A stretch of DNA of 64,000 bases from Alphaproteobacteria bacterium (GTDB lineage Bacteria > Pseudomonadota > Alphaproteobacteria > Micropepsales > Micropepsaceae), in the NCBI GenBank assembly GCA_028871795.1, contig JAGWMG010000001.1, forward strand, positions 248,001-312,000. Reading direction: 5' to 3'. Shown here piece after piece: positions 1-12,120 of the stretch; position 1 is the stretch's first letter, and every line of letters begins with the position of its first letter. A model generated the notes under the pieces. The model had not been told where the DNA came from. It saw only the letters and a program-made list of their open reading frames with translations, and made no database searches. Position numbers and translations under genes: made by a program.

Positions 1-191
1 ACGCCTTCCTGCTGCTGATGAACGCCGGCCCGCAGAGTGTGGAGTTCGTGCTTCCCGATACCGGAGCCGACCGGAAATGGGGCAGCGTGATCGATACGGC
101 GTACGACGACGCGCCGAAGCGGCTATTCGATCCGCGAGCGAAATTCCGTCTCGCAGCCCACGCGCTGGCGTTGTTTATCAGCGAGCTCTGA
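1..191 (+). CDS. glgX: Glycogen debranching enzyme GlgX, C-terminal end (5' truncated by window)
   Basis: The reading frame is open from the window edge (first full codon at 3) to TGA at 189-191, giving about 62 residues. They resemble the C-terminal beta-sandwich of GlgX-type isoamylases: a stretch AFLLLMNAGPQSVEF, a WGSVIDTAYDD segment and a closing LAAHALALFISEL. GlgX hydrolyses alpha-1,6 branches of phosphorylase-trimmed glycogen in the cytoplasm. The malQ start lies 14 bp downstream, which fits a glycogen-degradation operon. Only the tail is visible, so the call rests on this segment plus context. Confidence 0.72.
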   Translation, partial: AFLLLMNAGPQSVEFVLPDTGADRKWGSVIDTAYDDAPKRLFDPRAKFRLAAHALALFISEL

Positions 192-205
192 GGATTCCGC
201 CTGCC

Positions 206-2341
206 ATGGAAGCAGCCCTCAAGAAGTTGGCGGAGGCGGCAGGTATCGAGGCGTGGTACTGGGACATTCACGGCCGATTGCACGAGACGGCGCCCGATAC
301 GATGCGCGTCCTGCTTCGCGCCATGGGAATTCCGGCGAACACGGAATCGGATGTTGAAGCGCGTTTGATCTCCTTGGCGGAGGAACCGTGGCGCAGGGCG
401 TTGCCGTCCGTCATCGTGGCGCGGGAAAACGGCGATGTCGAAGTGCCGCTCCGCCTGCCGGCCGATGGCGGTACGATCCGATGGTCCGTTCGTCTCGAAA
501 CGGGCGAGATGCAGACGGGGGAATGCGATCTCGGCGCGTTGCACGTCGAAGAGGTCGGGCAGGGTGGGCGAATTGCGCTGCGCAAACTCAGGTTGGGGCC
601 GCTTCCCATAGGTTATCACGATTTTCACCTCGCCGCGGCGGAGGAAGCGACATCGCGGCTGATCGTGGCACCTCGGCGCTGTTATCTGCCGCCCGAATTC
701 TCCAGCCGGAAATGCTGGGGGCTGGCGGCTCAACTCTACGCCCTGAAGTCCTCCGGCGATTGGGGCATCGGGGATTTCGGCCATCTGCAAACGCTGATCG
801 GCCGCTTGGCCGATGCGGGTGCCGATGTGGTGGGCCTCAATCCATTGCATGCGCTTTTCCCCGATGCGCCGGAAAACGCCAGCCCGTATTCGCCAAGCAG
901 CCGCCTGTTTTGCAACCCTCTTTATCTCGATGTGACGGCGGTACCCGAGTTTGCGGAATCGGAAGAAGCCCGCGTCCTTGCTGCGTCGTCGCAAGTCACA
1001 CGACTTCTCCACCGGGCGCGCGACGCCGAATTCATCGATTATAAGTCGGTGACCGCCGTCAAGCTCGCGGTGTTGGACTGTTTGTTCAACAGCTTCGACG
1101 CAACATCGAACGGTCGCGGCGCGGCCTTTCGCGCGTTCGTGGAGCGCGCCGGACAAACCCTCGATCGTTTCGCAACGTTCCAGATGTTGAGCGAGCATTT
1201 CGCGACGCATGACTGGATGCGCTGGCCTGCCGCCTGCCGCGATCCCGCATCCGGATTTGTCTCGGAGCTGCGCGGCCGTCACGCCGGCCGCGTTTCTTTC
1301 TACAAATACCTGCAATGGCTTTGCGAAGAGCAATTGTCCGCGGCGGCCAATCTGGCGAGCCGGCGTGGAATGGCCATCGGGCTCTACAACGATTTGGCTG
1401 TCAGCGTCGATGCCGCAAGCGCCGACCATTGGTCGCGGCAGGACCTGTTCGTCGGCGACGCGCGCGTCGGCGCGCCGCCAGATCCATTCAACGAAGCGGG
1501 ACAGGAATGGGGTGTGGTGCCGTTGAATCCCTTCCGCCTGCCGGCGTTGGGATATGAGCCGTTCATCGCGCTGTTGCGCGCGAATATGCGTCACACTGGC
1601 GCATTGCGAATCGATCATGTCATGGGTTGGCGGCGCTTGTTCCTGATCCCGCTCGGCGCCAAGCCTGCGGCCGGCGCCTATGTCCGCTACCCGCTCGACG
1701 ATCTTTTGGCGATTGCAGCGCTGGAAAGTCGGCGCCATCGCTGTGCCGTCATCGGCGAGGATTTAGGGACCGTCCCGGCAGGCTTTCGCGAACGCATGGC
1801 GGCGGCCAATGTCCTGTCCTGCCGCGTCCTGGCCTTCGAGCGCGAGCATGGCCGCTTTCGCCGGCCAGCCGAATACCCGCAGCTCGCATCGGTGTCGGCC
1901 GCGACGCACGATCTTGCGACCCTGGGCGGCTTTTGGGGCAGCGAAGACATTGCGGCAAAGGCGAATCTCGGCCTGTTCAAATCCCCCGACGAAGAAGCAC
2001 GGGCGCGCGTCCAGCGTGCCGACGATAAACGGTTGCTGTTGGAGGCCCTAGCGGACGAATCGCTGCTGCCGGAAAATGTCTCGCCTGCGGACGTGGATCG
2101 CCTCGACTGGACGCCCGAACTCGCTTCGGCGGTACACGCCTATCTGGCCCGTTCGCCGAGCGTGTTGTTTCTTGCCCAGTTAGACGATCTGGCCGGCGAA
2201 GCCTATCAGGCAAATCTCCCCGGCAGCACGATTCAATATCCGAACTGGCGCCGGCGTCAGATACGGACGATTGACGATCTGTTTTCCGACGCAGCCGTGC
2301 AACGAGCCGTGACCGCGATCGCCGGCGAGCGCGCAAGATGA
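206..2341 (+). CDS. malQ: 4-alpha-glucanotransferase (amylomaltase)
   Basis: 711-residue GH77 enzyme that transfers alpha-1,4-glucan segments between maltodextrins and releases glucose, in the cytoplasm. GH77 landmarks are present: LRIDHVMG with the nucleophile Asp at about residue 470, VIGEDLGTVP with the acid/base Glu at about 518, and ATHDLATLGGFW with the third carboxylate at about 569. The N-terminal ~150 residues form the extra domain of long bacterial MalQ proteins. I chose the ATG at 206 because it follows the glgX stop by 14 bp and begins a typical MalQ N terminus; a longer frame to 77 would overlap glgX. The gene works with GlgX upstream and phosphoglucomutase further down to turn glycogen into glucose and glucose phosphates. 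Confidence 0.93.
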   Translation: MEAALKKLAEAAGIEAWYWDIHGRLHETAPDTMRVLLRAMGIPANTESDVEARLISLAEEPWRRALPSVIVARENGDVEVPLRLPADGGTIRWSVRLETGEMQTGECDLGALHVEEVGQGGRIALRKLRLGPLPIGYHDFHLAAAEEATSRLIVAPRRCYLPPEFSSRKCWGLAAQLYALKSSGDWGIGDFGHLQTLIGRLADAGADVVGLNPLHALFPDAPENASPYSPSSRLFCNPLYLDVTAVPEFAESEEARVLAASSQVTRLLHRARDAEFIDYKSVTAVKLAVLDCLFNSFDATSNGRGAAFRAFVERAGQTLDRFATFQMLSEHFATHDWMRWPAACRDPASGFVSELRGRHAGRVSFYKYLQWLCEEQLSAAANLASRRGMAIGLYNDLAVSVDAASADHWSRQDLFVGDARVGAPPDPFNEAGQEWGVVPLNPFRLPALGYEPFIALLRANMRHTGALRIDHVMGWRRLFLIPLGAKPAAGAYVRYPLDDLLAIAALESRRHRCAVIGEDLGTVPAGFRERMAAANVLSCRVLAFEREHGRFRRPAEYPQLASVSAATHDLATLGGFWGSEDIAAKANLGLFKSPDEEARARVQRADDKRLLLEALADESLLPENVSPADVDRLDWTPELASAVHAYLARSPSVLFLAQLDDLAGEAYQANLPGSTIQYPNWRRRQIRTIDDLFSDAAVQRAVTAIAGERAR

Positions 2342-2400
2342 CGCATCCCGCATACTATTTTTCTGTCTCGTGATTGTCGGTGCCGTTCGAGGATGCCGCA

Positions 2401-2429
2401 TTGCTTATCCCTAGAGTACCGGTCATATA
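2401..2429 (+). promoter_or_regulatory. Possible sigma70-type promoter for the hydrogenase operon
   Basis: TTGCTT at 2401-2406 and CATATA at 2424-2429 are separated by 17 bp, in the 142-bp gap before hydB. Both boxes are imperfect, and I see no FNR-type palindrome in this gap. It is a plausible but unproven start for the hydrogenase transcript. Confidence 0.3.
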
Positions 2430-2483
2430 TCGCCCGACGGTCAAAGCCCCGCTAGGGGAGCCAGCAGAGAAGCGGCCGGAAGA

Positions 2484-3614
2484 ATGGAAGCAGATCGCGC
2501 CAAGGCGACCACCTCGATAGACAAGGAAGGGCTGCAGGCTCTTCTCGATGCGCTCGCGAAACGCGGCTATCGCGTCGTCGGCCCGACACTGCGCGAGCAG
2601 ACAATCGTGTATGACGACATCAAGGCGGTGGAGGATTTTCCCGCCGGCTGGACGGACGAACAGGATGGTGGGCGCTACAAGCTGGTCCGCCGTTCCGACG
2701 ACGCTTTGTTCGGCTATGCGGCGGGCCCGCATTCCTGGAAGAAGTTCCTTTTCCCGCCGATTCGGCAATTGTGGCGTGCGACGCGCGAAGCCGGTGCCGT
2801 GAAGATGGCACCGGAGCTTGCTTCGACCGAACGGTTTGCCTTCTTCGGCGTCCGTGCCTGCGAGCTGTGTGCCATCGCGATCCAGGATCGCGTTTTTATG
2901 AACGGTGCCCTGTCGGATCCGCATTATCGAGCATGCCGCGAGAATGCCTTTCTCGTCGCCGTCAACTGCGGCAAGGCCGGCGGCACCTGTTTCTGCGTGT
3001 CAATGAATACGGGACCGAAGGCCGAGAGCGGTTTCGACCTCGTTCTGACGGAACTCGTCGGCGACGGATCGCACCTTTTCGTCGTCGAAGCGGGGTCCGA
3101 CAAGGGTCGGGACGTCTTGGCTGCGGTACCGCAGCATGCCGCCAAACCCGAAGAACTGAAGGCCGCAGACGCGATCGTCGCCAAGACGGCGGCGTCGATG
3201 GGCCGGGCCATGCGTTCCGACGACCTGCATGACCTGCTTCTCGCCAATCTCGATCATCCGCGCTGGGACGCTGTCGCGGAACGCTGCATGACCTGCGCCA
3301 ATTGCACGATGGTCTGCCCGACCTGTTTCTGCATGACGGTGGAAGACTCCAGCGATCTTGTGGGCACGGAAAGTTCGCGGTCCCGGCGCTGGGATTCCTG
3401 CTTCACCATGGATCATTCCTATGTCCACGGCGGAAGCGTGCGCGCGAGCGCGAAGTCGCGCTATCGGCAATGGATGACGCACAAGCTTGCGACCTGGATC
3501 GATCAATTCGGGACATCGGGCTGCGTCGGCTGCGGGCGCTGCATCACCTGGTGCCCAGTCGGCATCGACATCACGGAAGAAGTGGCCGCACTTCGCAGCG
3601 GTGGGCCGCGCTAG
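2484..3614 (+). CDS. hydB: NiFe hydrogenase (group 3b type) beta subunit, 4Fe-4S protein
   Basis: 376-residue electron-transfer subunit of a soluble NADP(H)-linked NiFe hydrogenase (HydB/HyhB, related to anaerobic sulfite reductase subunit A). Two ferredoxin-like cysteine groups are visible near the C terminus: [16 protein letters not shown] at residues 268-283 and [12 protein letters not shown] at 347-358. Further cysteines (ACELC near 126, [11 protein letters not shown] near 162) precede them. The subunit should pass electrons between the hydrogenase small subunit and the flavin subunit HydG. It opens the operon; the next gene starts 9 bp after its stop. Family assignment is strong from sequence and gene order. 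The distinction from sulfite reductase rests on the adjacent hydrogenase large and small subunits. Confidence 0.88.
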   Translation: MEADRAKATTSIDKEGLQALLDALAKRGYRVVGPTLREQTIVYDDIKAVEDFPAGWTDEQDGGRYKLVRRSDDALFGYAAGPHSWKKFLFPPIRQLWRATREAGAVKMAPELASTERFAFFGVRACELCAIAIQDRVFMNGALSDPHYRACRENAFLVAVNCGKAGGTCFCVSMNTGPKAESGFDLVLTELVGDGSHLFVVEAGSDKGRDVLAAVPQHAAKPEELKAADAIVAKTAASMGRAMRSDDLHDLLLANLDHPRWDAVAERCMTCANCTMVCPTCFCMTVEDSSDLVGTESSRSRRWDSCFTMDHSYVHGGSVRASAKSRYRQWMTHKLATWIDQFGTSGCVGCGRCITWCPVGIDITEEVAALRSGGPR

Positions 3615-3623
3615 GAGATCGCC

Positions 3624-4082
3624 ATGGAAGGTCTAGAACGAATTGTGCGGGAGCACCCGTTCTTCGCGGGCCTTAAGGAAGAGTTTTGCGAACTCATTTC
3701 CGGATGTGCCAAGAACGTCCGGTTCGAGGCAGGCCAATACTTGTTCCATGAGGGCCAGACCGCCGATCAATTCTATCTGCTGCGCAGCGGCCATGTGGCG
3801 CTTCAGATGAGCCAGCCCGAGCGCACCTTTACGGTCCAGACGGTCGGCGAGGACGAAATCGTCGGCGCTTCCTGGCTGGTACCTCCCTATCGCTGGGGGT
3901 TCGACGCGAAAGCGCTCGAACTGACGCGTGCCATCGCCATGGATGCGGTATGTCTGCGCGGCAAATGCGAAGGCGACCACGATCTCGGCTACGAAATGAT
4001 GAAACGCTTCATGCCCGTAATGATCCAACGTTTGCAAGCAACCAGGCTGCAGATTCTCGATGTCTATGGCGTTCACAACTGA
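3624..4082 (+). CDS. Stand-alone cyclic-nucleotide-binding (Crp-like cNMP) domain protein
   Basis: 152 residues that look like one cNMP-binding beta-barrel: a start ERIVREHPFFAGL, then GQYLFHEGQTADQFYLLRSG and VGEDEIVGASWLV. No helix-turn-helix follows; the protein ends with a helix ([17 protein letters not shown]). It lies between hydB and hydG, overlapping hydG by 23 bp, so it is almost certainly co-expressed with the hydrogenase. Without a DNA-binding domain it is more likely a ligand-sensing or regulatory partner of the enzyme than a transcription factor. The residues contacting cAMP in Crp are not all recognisable, so the ligand is unknown. Confidence 0.82.
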   Translation: MEGLERIVREHPFFAGLKEEFCELISGCAKNVRFEAGQYLFHEGQTADQFYLLRSGHVALQMSQPERTFTVQTVGEDEIVGASWLVPPYRWGFDAKALELTRAIAMDAVCLRGKCEGDHDLGYEMMKRFMPVMIQRLQATRLQILDVYGVHN

Positions 4083-4923
4083 AAGAATTGCCGCGGCCGC
4101 GGACCCGATGGTGCCTCGGGTGGCACGCTTGCGCCGCCGTCGGCGCGATCTGAATGACGTCTGGACGCTGGTCCTCGAGATGGAGGATGGCAGCGACCTC
4201 GAATTCGCGGCGGGCCAGTTCAACATGCTGACGGCGTTCGGCGTGGGCGAGGTGCCCATCAGCATCAGCGGCGATCCTGCGAAAGCGGGCGGCGGTCTCG
4301 TCCATACCATTCGCGACGTCGGCTTCGTCTCGGGCGCGCTTGCACGGCTTGCACCCGGCGAGGCCGTCGGCGTCCGCGGCCCATTCGGCGTGGGCTGGCC
4401 GGTCGCCGAGGCGCAAGGGTGCGACGTCGTGATTCTGGCGGGCGGGCTGGGGCTGGCGCCGCTGCGGCCCGTGATCTATTCGCTGCTCGCCAACCGGCGC
4501 CGATACGGCAAGGTCGCGCTGCTCTATGGCGCGCGCGGTCCCGGCGAAATCCTTTTCCGCTCGGAACTCGAGCAATGGCGCCGCCTTCTCGACATCGAGC
4601 TGCATGTCACGGTCGATCACGCGGAAGGCGATTGGCACGGCTCCGTCGGCGTCGTGACCGCGCTATTGCCCAAGGCCGATTTCGATCCCGACAACACGCT
4701 CGCGATGGTCTGCGGGCCTGAGATTATGATGCGTTTCGGGGTCGGAGCCCTTCGCGATGCGGGCGTGAGCGGCAGCGCCATCTACCTGTCGATGGAACGC
4801 AGCATGAAATGCGCCATCGGACTTTGCGGTCATTGCCAGCTTGGCCCCGCCTTCGTCTGCCGCGATGGTCCCGTCTTCCGCCATGATCGGTTGGGTTCGC
4901 TTCTGAGCGCGAAGGAAATTTGA
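4060..4923 (+). CDS. hydG: NiFe hydrogenase gamma subunit, FAD/NAD(P)-binding oxidoreductase
   Basis: 287-residue flavoprotein of the ferredoxin-NADP reductase superfamily (HydG/HyhG, like anaerobic sulfite reductase subunit B). It has an FAD-binding barrel in the first ~110 residues, the nucleotide-binding segment [20 protein letters not shown] at about 123-142, and a C-terminal 2Fe-2S site with Cys251, Cys256, Cys259 and Cys267. It is the likely site of NADP(H) reduction or oxidation in the complex. The ATG at 4060 overlaps the preceding gene; a second ATG at 4066 is equally possible. The next gene follows after 7 bp. Confidence 0.9.
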   Translation: MSMAFTTERIAAAADPMVPRVARLRRRRRDLNDVWTLVLEMEDGSDLEFAAGQFNMLTAFGVGEVPISISGDPAKAGGGLVHTIRDVGFVSGALARLAPGEAVGVRGPFGVGWPVAEAQGCDVVILAGGLGLAPLRPVIYSLLANRRRYGKVALLYGARGPGEILFRSELEQWRRLLDIELHVTVDHAEGDWHGSVGVVTALLPKADFDPDNTLAMVCGPEIMMRFGVGALRDAGVSGSAIYLSMERSMKCAIGLCGHCQLGPAFVCRDGPVFRHDRLGSLLSAKEI

Positions 4924-4930
4924 GGACCCG

Positions 4931-5707
4931 ATGGCTGGGAAGAAACCAAGACTGGCGGTTTGGAAGTTCGCTTCCTGCGACGGATGCCAGCTCAGCCTGC
5001 TCGATTGCGAGGACGAATTGCTCGCTGTCTCTGGCGCCATCGACATCGCATATTTCCCGGAAGCGACGCGCGGCGAGATCAGCGGCCGCTACGACGTCTC
5101 CCTGGTCGAAGGGTCGGTCACCACCGCCCACGATGCGAAGCGCATCAAGGACGTGCGTGCGCGTTCCCGCGTGCTGATAACCATCGGGGCCTGCGCGACG
5201 GCCGGGGGCATCCAGGCGCTGCGCAACTTCGCGGACGTGAAGGATTACATCTGCGCCGTCTATGCGCATCCCGATTACATCGACACGCTGGCAACCTCGA
5301 CGCCTATCTCCGACCACGTCAAGGTCGACTTCGAGTTGCGCGGCTGCCCCATCAACAAGAAACAGCTCGTCGAACTCGTATCGGCGTTCATTGCCCGCCG
5401 CCGCCCCGTCGTGCCGCCCCACAGCGTCTGCATCGAATGCAAGCTCAAGGGGAATGTCTGCGTGATGGTGGCGCAGGGCACGCCCTGCCTGGGGCCGGTC
5501 ACCCATGCGGGCTGCGGCGCGTTATGCCCGTCGTACAATCGCGGCTGCTACGGCTGCTTCGGTCCCATGGAGACGCCGAATACGAAGGCATTAAGCGGCG
5601 AGCTCGCTCGACACGGCATGGATGCCAAAGCGCTCAAGCGCGTGTACGGCACGTTCAATGTGAACGCGGAAGCGTTCCGCGAAGAGATGAAGCGTCATGG
5701 CTCGTAA
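4931..5707 (+). CDS. hydD: NiFe hydrogenase delta (small) subunit
   Basis: 258-residue small subunit carrying the Fe-S relay to the NiFe site. The N-terminal [11 protein letters not shown] places the proximal-cluster cysteines at about 16 and 19. [12 protein letters not shown] near residue 92 gives another ligand, and a Cys-rich stretch ([33 protein letters not shown]) supplies the remaining clusters. Length matches the Pyrococcus sulfhydrogenase delta subunit type. An AGGA ribosome-binding motif lies just upstream of the ATG. The gene overlaps hydA by 11 bp, indicating translational coupling of the two catalytic-module subunits. Confidence 0.93.
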   Translation: MAGKKPRLAVWKFASCDGCQLSLLDCEDELLAVSGAIDIAYFPEATRGEISGRYDVSLVEGSVTTAHDAKRIKDVRARSRVLITIGACATAGGIQALRNFADVKDYICAVYAHPDYIDTLATSTPISDHVKVDFELRGCPINKKQLVELVSAFIARRRPVVPPHSVCIECKLKGNVCVMVAQGTPCLGPVTHAGCGALCPSYNRGCYGCFGPMETPNTKALSGELARHGMDAKALKRVYGTFNVNAEAFREEMKRHGS

Positions 5708-6986
5708 GACCATCAAGGTGGATTATCTCAATCGCGTGGAAGGCGAAGGCGCGTTCAAGGTGGTGGTGCGCGACGGTGCCGTGAAGAGCGCGGAACTGCG
5801 GATTTTCGAGCCGCCCCGTTTCTACGAGGCGTTTCTGCGCGGCCGTTCCTATATGGAAGCCTCCGACATCACGGCGCGCATCTGCGGCATCTGTCCGGTC
5901 GCCTACCAGATGAGCGCCGTGCATTCGATGGAGAAGATCCTCGGCATCCGCCTCAGCGAGCCGCTGCGCGAATTGCGCCGACTGCTCTATTGCGGGGAAT
6001 GGATCGAAAGCCACGTGCTCCACATTTTCATGCTGCACGCGCCCGATTTTCTCGGCTACGACAGCGCGATCCACATGGCGAAGGATCACGGCGATCTCGT
6101 CAAGAAAGGCCTGGCGCTCAAGAAGATCGGCAACGACATCCTGAACCTTCTGGGCGGACGCGAGATTCACCCCATCAACGTCCGCGTTGGCGGGTTTTAT
6201 CGCACGCCGGCCAAGCGCGAGTTGGCGCCCCTGGCCGAGAAACTGAAATGGGCGCGCGACGCGGCGCTGGAAACGGTTCGCCTGGTGGCCAAGTTCGACT
6301 TCCCGGACAACGAGCGGGACTATGAATTCGTCTCGCTGCGCCACCCGAACGCGTATCCCTTCAACGAGGGACGCGTCGTCTCCAGCAAGGGCCTCGACAT
6401 TGCGGTGGAGGACTACGATCAGCACTTCAAGGAAATCCACGTCGAGCACTCGACCGCGTTGCACTCGCAGATCGTCGGGCGTGGTTCCTATTTCGTGGGT
6501 CCGCTTGCCCGCTACAGCCTGAACTTCGACAAACTGTCGCCCTTGGCACAACAGGCGGCGCGCGAGGCGGGACTCGGCAAGACCTGCAACAATCCCTTCC
6601 GCAGCATCACGGTGCGCGCCGTGGAAGTGGTCTATGCCTGTGACGAAGCCTTGCGTGTCATTGCCGACTATGCGGAGCCCGATAAGCCGTACATCGCCGC
6701 CGAACCGCGCGCCGGGATCGGCTGTGCGGCGACGGAAGCGCCTCGCGGGCTCATCTATCATCATTACGAGTTGACAGCTGACGGCAGCATCAAGAGCGCG
6801 CGGATCGTCCCGCCGACAGCGCAGAATCAGTCGACCATTGAAAACGACCTCACCAGCTTCGTCGCCGGCTGGCTCGACCTCCCGGATACCGAGCTGCAGC
6901 ATCGCTGCGAGCAGGCCATCCGCAATTACGACCCGTGCATTTCCTGCTCCACCCATTTCCTGCATCTGGACATGGACCGGGGTTAG
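5697..6986 (+). CDS. hydA: NiFe hydrogenase alpha (large, catalytic) subunit
   Basis: 429-residue large subunit that holds the NiFe(CN)2CO site. The two Cys pairs that bind nickel are RICGIC (Cys63, Cys66) and DPCISC (Cys414, Cys417). The invariant His follows at 420 (STH), leaving only a nine-residue tail (FLHLDMDRG), which is where the maturation endopeptidase would cut. Subunit order (B, G, D, A) and the flavin subunit place it in the cytoplasmic NADP-linked group 3b. The reaction is H2 + NADP+ = NADPH + H+, and the fermentative neighbours suggest it runs towards H2. The protease gene starts directly after its TAG. Confidence 0.95.
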   Translation: MARKTIKVDYLNRVEGEGAFKVVVRDGAVKSAELRIFEPPRFYEAFLRGRSYMEASDITARICGICPVAYQMSAVHSMEKILGIRLSEPLRELRRLLYCGEWIESHVLHIFMLHAPDFLGYDSAIHMAKDHGDLVKKGLALKKIGNDILNLLGGREIHPINVRVGGFYRTPAKRELAPLAEKLKWARDAALETVRLVAKFDFPDNERDYEFVSLRHPNAYPFNEGRVVSSKGLDIAVEDYDQHFKEIHVEHSTALHSQIVGRGSYFVGPLARYSLNFDKLSPLAQQAAREAGLGKTCNNPFRSITVRAVEVVYACDEALRVIADYAEPDKPYIAAEPRAGIGCAATEAPRGLIYHHYELTADGSIKSARIVPPTAQNQSTIENDLTSFVAGWLDLPDTELQHRCEQAIRNYDPCISCSTHFLHLDMDRG

Positions 6987-7451
6987 ATGGCACCGCCCCG
7001 AACAATCGTAGTCGGCATCGGCAATATCGAGCGTGGCGACGATGGGGCGGGGCGCGCGGTCGCCAGACTGTTGCGTCACATGCTTCCCGACAGCGTGCGT
7101 ATTGTCGAACAGGACGGCGAGGCGACGTCGCTTCTGACCACGCTTGAAGGCGCCAGCGCGGCCTATCTCATCGACGCCTGTGTCTCGAACGCGCCGCCCG
7201 GGACCGTACACCGCATCGACGCCAATTCCGCCCCGTTGCCCCAGGCGTCATCCGATCTGTCAACGCACGGATTCGGCCTGGCGGCGGCGATCGAGCTCGG
7301 ACGCACGCTCCGCCAATTGCCGCCGCGCACCGTCGTGTACGCCATCGAAGCGGAATCCTTCGATGCGGGCGCACCGCTGTCGGAATCCGTCGTCCCCGCT
7401 ACCGTGATCGTCGCCGATAGGATACGTTCGGAGATCGAAGAAACCGCGTAA
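6987..7451 (+). CDS. Hydrogenase maturation endopeptidase (HyaD/HycI family)
   Basis: 154 residues with the signature of the nickel-dependent proteases that trim the C terminus of NiFe large subunits: VVGIGNIERGDDGAG at 8-22 (metal-binding acidic residue), LIDACVS near 62 (second metal ligand) and a His in STHGFG near 92. The ATG abuts the TAG of hydA, so the two are co-translated. Its probable substrate is the short HydA tail after His420. The family is certain enough from motifs and position; the exact cleavage site is inferred. Confidence 0.9.
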   Translation: MAPPRTIVVGIGNIERGDDGAGRAVARLLRHMLPDSVRIVEQDGEATSLLTTLEGASAAYLIDACVSNAPPGTVHRIDANSAPLPQASSDLSTHGFGLAAAIELGRTLRQLPPRTVVYAIEAESFDAGAPLSESVVPATVIVADRIRSEIEETA

Positions 7452-7467
7452 GAACGAGGCCGATGGC

Positions 7468-7727
7468 ATGCACGAGGCATCGCTGATGAAGAATTTGATG
7501 CGCCGCCTGGGCGAGATCGCAGCGGCGGAAAAGGCGAAGCGCATCACCGGCGTGTCCGTCTGGCTCGGCGCCTTGAGCCATATGTCGCCAACGCATTTCA
7601 CCGAACATTTCGAGGAATCGTCCGCCGGCACGATTGCAGAGGGCGCCACGCTCGACATCATCGTCTCCGACGATGCCGACGACGACAACGCCCAGGAAAT
7701 CCTCGTGCGGAGCGTCACGGTGGACAC

Positions 7728-7731
<4 letters not shown>
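7468..7731 (+). CDS. hypA: HypA-like nickel chaperone lacking the zinc domain
   Basis: 87 residues that align by eye with the nickel-binding half of HypA/HybF: it starts MHEASLMKNLMRRLGEI (His2 and Glu3 are the nickel ligands of HypA) and continues through VSVWLGALSHMSPTHFTEHF to EGATLDIIVSDD. Normal HypA is about 113 residues and has two CxxC motifs that bind structural zinc after this point. Here there is no cysteine at all, and an acidic run (DDADDDNAQE) leads straight to the closing strand VRSVTVDT. The stop overlaps the hypF start (GTGA). It may be a specialised metallochaperone or a degenerate one. The ATG giving MHE was preferred over any upstream codon because that N terminus is functional in HypA. 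Confidence 0.8.
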
Positions 7732-11665
<3,934 letters not shown>

Positions 11666-11673
11666 TGTCCTGC

Positions 11674-11919
11674 CTATTTCTTCTTGGCCTTGACGTTCCG
11701 TTTTGGCGCGGACGCAGCTTTGGGCGCGGGCGCGGCCATGGACTTCTTGCGCGTCGGCGCCTTGTTCTTCAACTCGCCGAGAATCTCTTTTTCCGCGAGC
11801 AGCCAATAGTCTTGGCCGCAGCCCATCGGACGGCCGGAGCGCTCCCACAGCAAGTAGGCGCGCACCTCGATCTGGTGACGAAGCGATTCCACTGTCGGAT
11901 TTGAGTGTTTGGCGATCAT
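11674..11919 (-). CDS. DUF2934-family small protein
   Basis: 81 residues starting MIAKHSNPTVESL. The core VRAYLLWERSGRPMGCGQDY followed by WLLAEKEI is the DUF2934 pattern, common in alphaproteobacteria and of unknown function. The C terminus is a Lys/Ala/Pro-rich tail (about 30 residues ending KRNVKAKKK) that could bind nucleic acid; this is inference. The internal ATG at 11919 was preferred because the homologous region begins there; the frame stays open to 11997. It converges on pgm, 8 bp from its stop. Confidence 0.7.
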   Translation of the reverse strand: MIAKHSNPTVESLRHQIEVRAYLLWERSGRPMGCGQDYWLLAEKEILGELKNKAPTRKKSMAAPAPKAASAPKRNVKAKKK

Positions 11920-12058
11920 GGGTTCATTCCCGTTTCGCTCTTCTTGCGAAAAACGCACGCGAAGCGAACTCTGCATGCGGCAGATTTCGCACGGCAACGC
12001 CTACCATGCAAGAAAAGGTTCCGTAGCAATCTCGAACGCTTCGAATTTGCGTTTGCGC

Positions 12059-12103
12059 AAAAAAGAAGCGGCCCATCCTCTATCCAGACCGACGGCCGCT
12101 TCT
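12059..12103 (-). terminator. Rho-independent terminator for the Nfn/pyruvate oxidoreductase unit
   Basis: On the minus strand a 10-bp stem (AGAAGCGGCC at 12103-12094 pairing with 12073-12064) with a 20-nt loop is followed by a run of six T (plus-strand A at 12059-12064). It starts 17 bp after the stop of the fused Nfn gene, the usual terminator position. Confidence 0.75.
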
Positions 12104-12120
12104 CTCCTTGCTGTGTGACT

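Noticed and set aside
2484..4923. Anaerobic sulfite reductase (AsrA/AsrB) reading of the first operon genes
   Set aside because: The beta and gamma subunits do resemble AsrA and AsrB, but NiFe small and large subunits with DPCISC and RICGIC, a maturation protease and hypF follow directly, so hydrogenase is the better call.
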